From Cognatiluteimonas profundi (lineage in GTDB: Bacteria; Pseudomonadota; Gammaproteobacteria; Xanthomonadales; Xanthomonadaceae): a stretch of DNA of 64,000 nt. Shown here piece by piece: positions 30,072-38,419 of the stretch. A model generated the notes under the pieces. That model had not been told where the DNA came from. It saw only the letters and a program-made list of their open reading frames with translations, and did not search any database. How positions within the stretch are numbered: the stretch's first letter is position 1; every line of letters begins with the position of its first letter. The stretch lies in assembly GCF_009792795.1 (NCBI RefSeq), contig NZ_VKHQ01000001.1:1-64000 (forward strand). Reading direction: 5' to 3'. Made by a program: the position numbers and the translations under genes.

Positions 30072-31163
30072 ATGATACCTGCAGCCTCCCCCGTACTGCA
30101 GCCTTCGCCTGTGGATGCCAGGACCGAAGCGTCCGGTGATGCGGCTGTGGGTGCACTGTCGGCTGACTGGCGACGCCTCTGGCGCGAGTCTGTCCGCGAT
30201 CCGCACGAACTGCTGGCAATGCTCGGCCTGGAGGCGCTCGCCGGCCGACTGTCCCGGTCCGCCGCCGAACAGTTTCCGCTGCGTGTTCCGCGCGGGTTTG
30301 TCGGGCGGATGCGCCACGGCGATGCCTCGGACCCGTTGCTCCGGCAGGTGCTGCCGCTGGACGACGAGGAACGCCTGCTACCCGGCTTCGTTCTTGATGC
30401 GGTCGGCGACACGGCGGCAGGCATTGCGACGGGCGTGCTGCGGAAATACCAGGGCCGCGCGCTGCTCATCACCACCGGCGCCTGCGCCGTGCATTGCCGA
30501 TATTGCTTCCGCCGGCACTTTCCCTATGCCGGGCAGGCGGCGTCGCGCGACGGATGGGCCGGCGCGCTGGACGCCATCGCCCAGGATCCGACCATCGACG
30601 AGGTGATCCTGTCCGGAGGCGATCCCTTGTCGCTGGACACGCCCAAGCTCGCGCAGCTGACGGCGGCCCTCGCCCGCGTCCCGCATCTCAAGCGACTGCG
30701 CATCCACACGCGTTTGCCGATCGTCCTGCCAGAGCGGGTGGATGACGCCCTGCTCGACTGGATCGATGGGATGCCCTGGCCCGTCGCGGTCGTTGTCCAC
30801 GCGAACCACGCCAATGAATTCGACGCCGATGTCGATGCGGCGATGGGGCGGCTGCGCGGCACCGGAGCGACCCTGCTCAACCAGGCCGTCCTGCTTCGCC
30901 ACGTGAACGATTCAGTCGATGCGCTCGCCGCATTGAGCGAGCGCGCCCATGCCGCTGGCGTGCTGCCGTACTACCTGCACCAGTTGGACCGCGTCCAGGG
31001 CGCGGTGCATTTCGAGGTCGACGATTCAACCGCACTGGCGCTCCATGACGGATTGTCGTCACGCCTGTCCGGCTATCTTGTCCCAAGGCTGGTCCGCGAA
31101 GTCCCCGGGGACACGGGAAAGCGTCCATTGACGCCATTGCGGCAGGATCCGGCGGATGGATGA
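30072..31163 (+). CDS. epmB: EF-P beta-lysylation protein EpmB (lysine 2,3-aminomutase-like)
   Basis: A 363-residue radical SAM enzyme that makes (R)-beta-lysine for EF-P Lys34. The 4Fe-4S motif is CAVHCRYCFRRHFPY near residue 140, with the aminomutase segment EVILSGGDPLSLD and a PLP-binding Lys expected near the C-terminus. It is divergent from its substrate gene efp. epmA is not in the window. Confidence 0.93.
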   Translation: MIPAASPVLQPSPVDARTEASGDAAVGALSADWRRLWRESVRDPHELLAMLGLEALAGRLSRSAAEQFPLRVPRGFVGRMRHGDASDPLLRQVLPLDDEERLLPGFVLDAVGDTAAGIATGVLRKYQGRALLITTGACAVHCRYCFRRHFPYAGQAASRDGWAGALDAIAQDPTIDEVILSGGDPLSLDTPKLAQLTAALARVPHLKRLRIHTRLPIVLPERVDDALLDWIDGMPWPVAVVVHANHANEFDADVDAAMGRLRGTGATLLNQAVLLRHVNDSVDALAALSERAHAAGVLPYYLHQLDRVQGAVHFEVDDSTALALHDGLSSRLSGYLVPRLVREVPGDTGKRPLTPLRQDPADG

Positions 31164-31173
31164 CGCGCCCGGA

Positions 31174-31203
31174 TTGGACGCAATCCGCCCCATCGTGTAG
31201 AAA
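31174..31203 (+). promoter_or_regulatory. Possible promoter of fimX
   Basis: TTGGAC, 18-base spacer, TAGAAA, ending 22 bases before the fimX ATG. A 6-base inverted repeat (GGATTG-GACG-CAATCC) overlaps the -35. By-eye call only. Confidence 0.35.
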
Positions 31204-31224
31204 ACGGCCCATACGGAGAGCTGC

Positions 31225-33312
31225 ATGCAGAATGGGGTCGACACCGCGTTGCGCCTGATGATCGTCGACGACAGCGTCGAGGACGCCGAAGCGATCGTCA
31301 GCGCCATGCGTAATGCCGGGATCGCCGTGCGGCCATTGCGGCCGGCGTCGGCGGAAGAATTGCAGGACATGCTCGGCGCGCAGCCCGTCGATCTGGTGCT
31401 CGCCGCGCAGCAGTCCACCGGCATCCCCCTGGACGACGTACTGCAGCTGGTGAAGGCCAGCGGCAAGGACCTCCCGGTCATCGCCATCGCCGATCGTGTC
31501 GATGAAGCCAGCCTGGCACAGGCCTTTGCCTCGGGCGTGCGCGGGATCGCCCTGCGGCAAAAACCGCAGCAGTTGCTGGGCGCCGTCCGGACCGAGTGGG
31601 CCGACCTGGAGGCCCGCCGCTCGCTGCGTCGCCTGGAAGCCCAGGTGCGCGAAACCGAACGCCGTTGCGACGCCCTCATCGAATCGTCCCGCGAGCCCAT
31701 CGCCTATGTGCACGAAGGCATGCACATCCGTGCCAATGGCGCCTACCTGGAAATGTTCGGGTATGAGTCCTTCGATGACCTCGAGGGAATGTCGCTGCTC
31801 GACCTGGTCGCACCGCACCATGTCGAAGGGTTCAAGAAGCTGCTGAAGTCGCTGAGCAAGGGCGAGCCGCCACCGCCGCGCTACGAACTGGAAGCGCGCG
31901 ACATCGCAGGATCGGCGTTCGCGGCGGTCATGGAATTCACGCCTGCACTCTATGAAGGCGAGCCTTGCCTGCAGGTTGTGTTCCGGCGCCAGGAAACCGA
32001 CCCGGAGCTTGCCCGGGAAGTCGAGGAACTGCGCCAGCGCGACCAGGTGACCGGGCTGCTCAACCGTCCGACCTTCCTGCGCGCGCTGGAGGATGCGGTG
32101 GCCGGCGCCGCCCAGAACCAGGGCCAGCACGGCCTGCTCCTGCTCGAGCCCGACCACTACCAACGACTGCTGCAGGAAATCGGGCTGGATTCGGCCGACG
32201 CATTGCTCGAGGCCATCGCCGGCCGCCTGCGCAGCGTGCTGGAAGCGGGACATGCCAACGACGCACTGGCTGCCCGCTTCGGCGAACACAGCCTGGCGGT
32301 TCTCGTCCGGGCCGACCACGTGACAACCACGGCGCTGGCGGAGAACATCCGCGAGGCGTTCGCATCGCACGTCTTCGAGATCGGCAACCGCTCCAGCGCG
32401 ATCACCGCGAGCATCGGCGGCGTGCAGATCGGCGAAAAGATCGCCAGCGTCACCCAGGTCCTGGCCAAGGCCAACCATGGCGTGCAGTCCTCCATCGCCG
32501 TGGGTGGCAACCGGTTCGAGATCTTCGACCCCAGCGCCGTGGATCGCGCCGAGGAGGAGCGCATCCATGCATGGGTCGCACGCCTGCGCGATGCGCTGGA
32601 CCACGACCGTTTCCTGCTGTTCTACCAGCCCGTGATCAGCCTGCAGGGCGAACCGGGTACCACCTACGAGACCTACATCCGGCTGGATGCGGGCGCCGGC
32701 GAGATGGTCCCGCCGCTGAGCTTCCTGCAGATCGCCGAGGAGCACGGGCTGCTGTGGGAGATCGACCGCTGGGTCGTCGGGCATGCGATCGCCGTGATCG
32801 GCGAGCGCGCCCGTGCGGGCAACCCCACGACACTGCTGGTGAAGATCACCCAGGCCTCGCTGGCCGACGACACCCTCTCCCGCTTCGTCGGCGAGCAACT
32901 CGCCGCGCAGGGCGTGAGCGGCGAATACCTGGTGCTGCAATTGCCCGAGGCGAAGGTGTTCACGCACCTGCGCGCGGCGCAGGAATTCGCGGGCGCGGTC
33001 GCCGCGCACAAATGCCGTGTCGGGCTGGAGCAGTTCGGCGTGGGCCTGGACTCCTTCCAGCTGCTGTCGCATTTCGATCCGGCCTTCCTCAAGCTCGATC
33101 GCAGCTTCATGGAAGACCTTGCCAAGAACACCGCCAACCAGGCCCGCATCCGCGAGATCGCCACCAAGGCGCGCACGCTCGGCATCCGCACCATTGCGGA
33201 ATTCGTCCAGGATGCCGCCAGCATGTCGGTGCTGTTCTCCAGCGGCGTGGACTTCGTGGAAGGCCACTTCCTCGCGCCCGCCGGGCCCGACATGAATTAC
33301 GAATTCGACTGA
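31225..33312 (+). CDS. fimX: FimX-type degenerate REC-PAS-GGDEF-EAL c-di-GMP effector
   Basis: A 695-residue cytoplasmic protein with receiver-like (about 8-125), PAS (150-250), GGDEF (265-430) and EAL (445-690) domains. All look catalytically dead: the receiver lacks the usual phosphoacceptor Asp (DLVLAAQ), GGDEF reads FGEHS, and EAL reads ETYIR. The C-terminus VEGHFLAPAGPDMNYEFD matches FimX of Pseudomonas and Xanthomonas, which binds c-di-GMP through the EAL domain and promotes type IV pilus assembly. No pil genes are nearby. GGAGAG precedes the start. Confidence 0.88.
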   Translation: MQNGVDTALRLMIVDDSVEDAEAIVSAMRNAGIAVRPLRPASAEELQDMLGAQPVDLVLAAQQSTGIPLDDVLQLVKASGKDLPVIAIADRVDEASLAQAFASGVRGIALRQKPQQLLGAVRTEWADLEARRSLRRLEAQVRETERRCDALIESSREPIAYVHEGMHIRANGAYLEMFGYESFDDLEGMSLLDLVAPHHVEGFKKLLKSLSKGEPPPPRYELEARDIAGSAFAAVMEFTPALYEGEPCLQVVFRRQETDPELAREVEELRQRDQVTGLLNRPTFLRALEDAVAGAAQNQGQHGLLLLEPDHYQRLLQEIGLDSADALLEAIAGRLRSVLEAGHANDALAARFGEHSLAVLVRADHVTTTALAENIREAFASHVFEIGNRSSAITASIGGVQIGEKIASVTQVLAKANHGVQSSIAVGGNRFEIFDPSAVDRAEEERIHAWVARLRDALDHDRFLLFYQPVISLQGEPGTTYETYIRLDAGAGEMVPPLSFLQIAEEHGLLWEIDRWVVGHAIAVIGERARAGNPTTLLVKITQASLADDTLSRFVGEQLAAQGVSGEYLVLQLPEAKVFTHLRAAQEFAGAVAAHKCRVGLEQFGVGLDSFQLLSHFDPAFLKLDRSFMEDLAKNTANQARIREIATKARTLGIRTIAEFVQDAASMSVLFSSGVDFVEGHFLAPAGPDMNYEFD

Positions 33313-33348
33313 CGAAGTGCTCGCGGCCGGCGCCCTGCCGCGACGGCC

Positions 33349-34254
33349 TCAGGCCACCACGCCCTCATGCAGGGCACGACCGTCGAGCGGTGCATTGCGC
33401 AGCGCCGCGATCCGCTCGTCCAGCGGCGGATGGCTCATCAGCAGGCGGCGCAGTCCGCCACTGGTGCCACCGCTGATCCCGAAGGCCGCCACCTGTTTGG
33501 GCAAGGTGGTCTGGCCGTGGTTCTGCGCCAGGCGCTCCAGTGCGGCGATCATCTTGTCGCGGCCGGCGAGTGTCGCCCCGCCCGCATCGGCGCGGAATTC
33601 GCGATGCCGCGAAAACCACATCGCGATCATGCTGGCGAACAGGCCGAACACCATGTCGAGCACGAAGACGACCGCGTAATAGCCGATGCCGCCACCGCTG
33701 CTCTCCCTGCCGCCGCTCAGGTAGCCATCGACCACCCGGCCGACGAGGCGGGCCAGCACGATCACAAATGTATTGAGCACGCCCTGCAGCAGGGCCATCG
33801 TCACCATGTCGCCGTTGGCCACGTGGCTGACTTCATGGCCCAGGACGGCCTCGGCCTCGTTGCGATCCAGCGCGCGCAGCAGGCCGGTCGACACCGCGAC
33901 CAGCGCGCTGTTGCGGTTGGCCCCGGTGGCGAAGGCGTTGATCTCCGGAGCATCGTAGATGGCGACTTCCGGCACGCCGATGCCGGCGGCCGTCGCCTGG
34001 CGGCGGACCGTCGCAAGCAGCCATTGTTCGGCTTCGTTGCGTGGTGTCTGGATCACCTGCGCGCCGGTGGCGCGCTTGGCGACCCACTTGGACAGCAGCA
34101 GCGAAACGAACGACCCGCCGAAGCCGAACAGTGCGGCCATCACCAGCAGTCCGCCGAACTGATCGGCGTTGACGCCAAGCACGGACATGACCACGCTGAC
34201 CAGGGCCAGGACAGCGAGATTGGTGACGAGGAACAATGCAACGCGCTTCAACAT
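33349..34254 (-). CDS. htpX: Membrane protease HtpX
   Basis: A 301-residue M48 zinc protease in the inner membrane that degrades misfolded membrane proteins. The first helix is [20 protein letters not shown]; the catalytic motif is [11 protein letters not shown] and the third ligand Glu is in [12 protein letters not shown]. Start set at MLKR as in the family; three in-frame ATGs upstream are ignored. It is divergent from gluQ. Confidence 0.95.
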   Translation of the reverse strand: MLKRVALFLVTNLAVLALVSVVMSVLGVNADQFGGLLVMAALFGFGGSFVSLLLSKWVAKRATGAQVIQTPRNEAEQWLLATVRRQATAAGIGVPEVAIYDAPEINAFATGANRNSALVAVSTGLLRALDRNEAEAVLGHEVSHVANGDMVTMALLQGVLNTFVIVLARLVGRVVDGYLSGGRESSGGGIGYYAVVFVLDMVFGLFASMIAMWFSRHREFRADAGGATLAGRDKMIAALERLAQNHGQTTLPKQVAAFGISGGTSGGLRRLLMSHPPLDERIAALRNAPLDGRALHEGVVA

Positions 34255-34363
34255 CCGGGTGCTCCATTGGGTCGCGCTCATGCGCGCACTACGCACGATC
34301 TGTGGCAGCCGGCCGGGAATTTCAAGTGAGCACGCCCTGCATGGCTGGTGTCCGGGTAATCCG

Positions 34364-35275
34364 ATGAGCCTGGACCAGACGAGCTACCGCGGACGCTTTG
34401 CGCCATCGCCAACCGGCCCGCTGCACCTCGGGTCGTTGCTGACCGCATGGGGAAGCTGGCTGCTGGCCCGGAAGGCCGGTGGACGCTGGCTGGTCCGCAT
34501 CGAGGACCTGGACCCGCCGCGCGAAGTCCCGGGTGCCGCGGGACTGCAGTTGCGCACGCTCGCAGCCTTCGGCCTGGCAAGCGATGAACCGGTCGTGCGC
34601 CAGAGCGAACGCGGCCCGTTGTACCAGGCGGCCCTGGACCGCCTGCTCGATCGCGGCGACGCCTTCCACTGCCACTGCTCCCGCAGGACCCTCGCGGCCA
34701 ACGGTGGCGTCCACCACCAGTGCGTGGCTGCGCACGCCATCGACCACCCATCGGTGCGCTTCCGGGTTCCGCCACGCACCCGCTTGGAATTCGACGACCT
34801 GATCCAGGGTCCGGTGCACCAGGATGTCGGCAGCGAGGTCGGCGACTTCGTCCTCAGGCGCGCGGATGGCCCATGGGCGTATCAGCTGGCGGTGGTGGTG
34901 GATGACGCCGCGCAGGGCATCACCGATGTCGTACGCGGCGCCGACCTCCTCGTCTCAACGCCACGGCAGATCCTGCTGCAGCGCGCATTGGGCCTGTCGA
35001 CGCCACGTCACGCGCACCTTCCCCTGCTGCTGGATGCCGACGGCCGGAAGTTGTCGAAGTCGCTGGCATGCGCGCCGGTCGACGCGTCGGATCCGCTGCC
35101 CGCATTGCGCGTCGTCTGGGCAGCCTTGGGGCAGGATCCGTCTGCGCATGCCGGCGCCGCGTCGGTCGCCGCGATGCTGTCGATGGCGCAACGGGAATTC
35201 GATCCGTCACGCATACCCGGACAACCTGTCGCGATGCCGTCCCTGCCCGACACAAGCGTAACGCGCCGTCCTTAA
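34364..35275 (+). CDS. gluQ: Glutamyl-Q tRNA(Asp) synthetase
   Basis: A 303-residue truncated glutamyl-tRNA synthetase that attaches glutamate to queuosine in tRNA-Asp. The N-terminal [16 protein letters not shown] holds the HIGH-like motif; the class I KMSKS is KLSKS; zinc ligands are in FHCHCSRR and the following HHQC. There is no anticodon-binding domain, as expected. Confidence 0.93.
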   Translation: MSLDQTSYRGRFAPSPTGPLHLGSLLTAWGSWLLARKAGGRWLVRIEDLDPPREVPGAAGLQLRTLAAFGLASDEPVVRQSERGPLYQAALDRLLDRGDAFHCHCSRRTLAANGGVHHQCVAAHAIDHPSVRFRVPPRTRLEFDDLIQGPVHQDVGSEVGDFVLRRADGPWAYQLAVVVDDAAQGITDVVRGADLLVSTPRQILLQRALGLSTPRHAHLPLLLDADGRKLSKSLACAPVDASDPLPALRVVWAALGQDPSAHAGAASVAAMLSMAQREFDPSRIPGQPVAMPSLPDTSVTRRP

Positions 35276-35339
35276 ACTGCTGCCTGGCACGTTACATTGA
35301 CCGGACAACGACCGCGTCCGCGGTCCCTGAGGATTCGAC

Positions 35340-36080
35340 ATGAGCGAACGCGTGGCACTGGTGACCGGTGGAACCGGTGGTATCGGAACCGCCATCTGCA
35401 GGCGGCTTGCCGACCTTGGCCACAAGGTCGCCACCAACTACCGCAACGAGGACAAGGCCCGCGAATGGCAGGGGAAGATGCGATCGGATGGCTACGACAT
35501 CGCACTGGTCAAGGGTGACGTGTCCTCGCCCGAGGGTGGAGCGGCGATCGTGGCCGAGGTCGAACGACAGGTCGGGCCGGTCGACATCCTCGTCAACAAC
35601 GCCGGCATCACCCGCGACACGACCTTCCACAAGATGCGCCCGGAACAGTGGAGCGAGGTCATCAACACCAATCTCAACTCCGTCTACAACATGACCCGCC
35701 CGGTCATCGAGGGCATGCGCCAGCGCCAATGGGGCCGCGTGATCCAGATCAGCTCGATCAACGGGCAGAAGGGACAGTACGGCCAGGCCAACTACGCCGC
35801 CGCCAAGGCGGGCATGCACGGGTTCACGATTTCCCTGGCCCAGGAAAACGCCAGGTTCGGCATCACCGTCAACACCGTGTCGCCCGGCTATATCGGCACC
35901 GACATGGTGATGGCGGTTCCCGAGGAAGTCCGCGCGAAGATCGTCGCGCAGATCCCCACGGGGCGCCTCGGATTGCCCGATGAAATCGCGTATGCCGTCG
36001 CCTTCTTCATCCCCGACGAGGCCGCGTGGATCACCGGCGCAAACCTGTCCGCCAACGGTGGCCAGTACATGGGCTGGTAG
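35340..36080 (+). CDS. phaB: Acetoacetyl-CoA reductase
   Basis: A 246-residue NADPH-dependent SDR that makes (R)-3-hydroxybutyryl-CoA for polyhydroxyalkanoate. Cofactor motif TGGTGGIGTA and NNAGITRDTTFHKM are typical of PhaB, and the active site is SSINGQKGQYGQANYAAAKAG. The protein ends GGQYMGW, also PhaB-like. It is followed by phaR and a second reductase; no synthase or thiolase gene is in the window. Confidence 0.92.
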   Translation: MSERVALVTGGTGGIGTAICRRLADLGHKVATNYRNEDKAREWQGKMRSDGYDIALVKGDVSSPEGGAAIVAEVERQVGPVDILVNNAGITRDTTFHKMRPEQWSEVINTNLNSVYNMTRPVIEGMRQRQWGRVIQISSINGQKGQYGQANYAAAKAGMHGFTISLAQENARFGITVNTVSPGYIGTDMVMAVPEEVRAKIVAQIPTGRLGLPDEIAYAVAFFIPDEAAWITGANLSANGGQYMGW

Positions 36081-36216
36081 CCCCGCGCCAACCGTCGCGG
36101 CTGGCACAGCCGGCGATGAACGTCGGCGGCCTCCCATGACTTGTGACGCTTGACACGGCGGTTGCAAGGGCTGCGGAGCTGCGCCATGCTCGGGCTTCCA
36201 CCGGGGGGTCCGTCGC

Positions 36217-36708
36217 ATGGCTACGCGCGTCATCAAGAAATATCCAAACCGTCGCCTCTACGACACCGAGATCTCCAGCTACATCACCATCGAGGATGTG
36301 CGCCAGCTGATCGTCGAGGGCGAGTCGTTCGAGGTGCGCGATGCCAAGAGCGGCGAGGACCTGACGCGCCAGGTGCTGCTGCAGATCATCGCCGAGCATG
36401 AACAGGACGGCGAACCCATGCTGTCCACCCAGCTGCTCAGCCAGATCATCCGTTTCTATGGCGATTCGCTGCAGGGCTTCATGGGGAACTACCTCGAGCG
36501 TTCGATGCAGGTGTTCCTGGAGCAGCAACAGCAGTTCCGCCAGCAGGTCGGCGGCCTCCTCGGCCAGACACCGTGGACGATGATGAACCAGTTGACCGAG
36601 CGCAATCTCGAGGTCTGGAAGGACTTCCAGCAGACCCTCGCCGGAGGCGTCAATCGCGCCGCCGGTCCGCCTCCGCGCGAGAAGGAAAAGGACAAGTCCC
36701 GCAGTTGA
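36217..36708 (+). CDS. phaR: PHA synthesis repressor PhaR
   Basis: A 163-residue regulator with the N-terminal PHB/PHA accumulation domain (VIKKYPNRRLYDTEISSYI) and a Gln-rich helical middle. PhaR binds PHA granules and represses phasin and PHA genes when polymer is absent. The 136 bases before it contain a TTGACA and a TTGCAA but no promoter I can define. It is followed 8 bases later by a second reductase, so they are probably co-transcribed. Confidence 0.93.
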   Translation: MATRVIKKYPNRRLYDTEISSYITIEDVRQLIVEGESFEVRDAKSGEDLTRQVLLQIIAEHEQDGEPMLSTQLLSQIIRFYGDSLQGFMGNYLERSMQVFLEQQQQFRQQVGGLLGQTPWTMMNQLTERNLEVWKDFQQTLAGGVNRAAGPPPREKEKDKSRS

Positions 36709-36716
36709 GGCCGGCC

Positions 36717-37460
36717 ATGGCCGCCACGCCGCGCGTCGCCGCCGTCAGCGGTGGCATTGGTGGACTGGGGACAGCCATCTGCATTGCCCTGGCCAAGGCC
36801 GGGCGTCGCGTGGTCGCGCTGGACCTGGACCGTCAGGCCGCCGTCGCCGGGTTCCGCCGCGCCGTGGAAGGACTGGACGTGGGCTTCCAGCCGCTGGACG
36901 TGACCGACTTCGACGCCTGCGGGGCATGCGTGCGGGGCATCCAGTCGGACCTGGGCTCGCTCGACATCCTCGTCAACGCCGCCGGCATCACACGCGACAC
37001 GACGCTACGCAAGATGGACAAGCTGCAGTGGGACGCCGTCATGGGCGTGAACCTGGATGGCGTCTTCAACCTGAGCCGGCATGCGGTCGACGCGATGATG
37101 ACGGCGGGATTCGGCCGCATCGTCAACATCAGCTCGGTCAACGGACAAACCGGGCAGTTCGGCCAGACCAACTATTCGGCATCCAAGGCCGGCATGCATG
37201 GCTTCACCATGGCCCTGGCGCGCGAGGTGGCGCGCAAGGGCGTCACGGTCAACTCGGTTTCACCCGGCTACTGCGAAACCCCGCTGGTGCTCGCGATGCC
37301 CGAGGAGACCCGCGCTTCCATCGTGCAGGGCGTCCCGGTGGGACGCCTCGGTAGGCCCGAGGAAATCGCACGCGTCGTGGAATTCCTCAGCGCTGACGAG
37401 TCCGGCTTCATCACCGGCACCAACATGGCCGTCAACGGCGGCTTGTTCATGAGCTTCTGA
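36717..37460 (+). CDS. Second acetoacetyl-CoA reductase-like SDR
   Basis: A 247-residue paralogue of the phaB at 35340, with the same NAAGITRDTTLRKM and SSVNGQTGQFGQTNYSASKAG motifs but a different cofactor end: SGGIGGLGTA and an Asp-rich ALDLDR after strand 2, where phaB has TNYRNE. That change suggests preference for NADH rather than NADPH, so it could run in the oxidising direction. Adjacent to phaR. Confidence 0.85.
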   Translation: MAATPRVAAVSGGIGGLGTAICIALAKAGRRVVALDLDRQAAVAGFRRAVEGLDVGFQPLDVTDFDACGACVRGIQSDLGSLDILVNAAGITRDTTLRKMDKLQWDAVMGVNLDGVFNLSRHAVDAMMTAGFGRIVNISSVNGQTGQFGQTNYSASKAGMHGFTMALAREVARKGVTVNSVSPGYCETPLVLAMPEETRASIVQGVPVGRLGRPEEIARVVEFLSADESGFITGTNMAVNGGLFMSF

Positions 37461-37474
37461 GTGCGCCGCGCCGA

Positions 37475-38374
37475 TCATGGCGCAGCGGCAGCGCTCCCGG
37501 CTCCCTTGCAGAAGCGTGACTGGTAATCGAGCGCCTTCGGCATCAGCGCCTGCAGGTTCTGGATGCGCGTGCCGGGATTGGGATGGGTCGATGCGAACTC
37601 GGGCTGGCCACTGCCACCGCTGGCTTCGGTCATGCGCTGCCACAGCGGGATGGCTTCGCGCGGGTTGTAGCAGGCCGCCGCGGCCAGCATCAGGCCCATC
37701 TCGTCGGCCTGCGTCTCCTGCTTGCGCGCGTAGGGCAGCGCGTGCCCGTAACCGTAGACGGCCATGACCGCCTGCATCTGGTTCTGGTCCATGCCGCTGG
37801 CGGCGCCCGCCATCTGGCCGATCTGCTCCAGCTTCTGCTCCGTCAGGCGCTGCGCACCATGCCGCAGCAGCGCGTGGGAAATCTCATGCCCCAGCACGAC
37901 CGCCATCGCATCGGCGTTCTGCGCCACCGGGACGAGTCCGGTATAGACCGCGATCTTCCCGCCAGGAAGGCAGAACGCGTTGACCTGGTCGGACTGCAGC
38001 ACGTTGACGGCCCAGTCGAACGACTTCTCGACATGCGGCGCCTGCATGCCGTGCTCGCTGGCCAGGGCATCCTCGACCTCGGGGACCTTGGCGATGAGGC
38101 GCTGGGCGACTTCGTGCACCTGCTGCGCGATCTGCGAGTTGGGATCCAGCGGTTGTTCCTGGGTGAGGATCTCCTGGTATGCCTGCAGCCCGAGCGCCTT
38201 TTCGTCCTGTGGCGAGATGTTCTTGTCGATGACGACTTTTTCGCCGGTCAATGCATCGGTCGTGCGATTGGAAAACCAGTAGTAGCCAGCATAGGCGGCG
38301 AACAACACCAGCACCCACAACCGCAATCCGCCAAAGCCGAACCCGCGGCGCGTACCTGTTGGATCCTGTCGCAT
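37475..38374 (-). CDS. M48 metallopeptidase, LoiP/YcaL-like
   Basis: A 299-residue protein with one N-terminal membrane anchor (LRLWVLVLFAAYAGYYWF) and a periplasmic M48 domain. Catalytic motif GHEISHALLRHG and the third ligand in KQETQADEMG are intact; STHPNPGTRIQNL near the end is also typical. Likely a housekeeping protease of the cell envelope. It starts 45 bases before the stop of the FGE-domain gene, so the two may be one transcript. Confidence 0.9.
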   Translation of the reverse strand: MRQDPTGTRRGFGFGGLRLWVLVLFAAYAGYYWFSNRTTDALTGEKVVIDKNISPQDEKALGLQAYQEILTQEQPLDPNSQIAQQVHEVAQRLIAKVPEVEDALASEHGMQAPHVEKSFDWAVNVLQSDQVNAFCLPGGKIAVYTGLVPVAQNADAMAVVLGHEISHALLRHGAQRLTEQKLEQIGQMAGAASGMDQNQMQAVMAVYGYGHALPYARKQETQADEMGLMLAAAACYNPREAIPLWQRMTEASGGSGQPEFASTHPNPGTRIQNLQALMPKALDYQSRFCKGAGSAAAAP

Positions 38375-38419
38375 CGTGGTTCCCCTGATGGTTGAGCTGT
38401 CATGTCCCTGTCCGGGACG

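Noticed and set aside
30877..33267. A ~796-codon open frame antisense to fimX
   Set aside because: It mirrors the codon pattern of fimX in high-GC DNA; its translation is low-complexity His/Asp/Arg-rich text with no domain, and the sense frame has clear domains.
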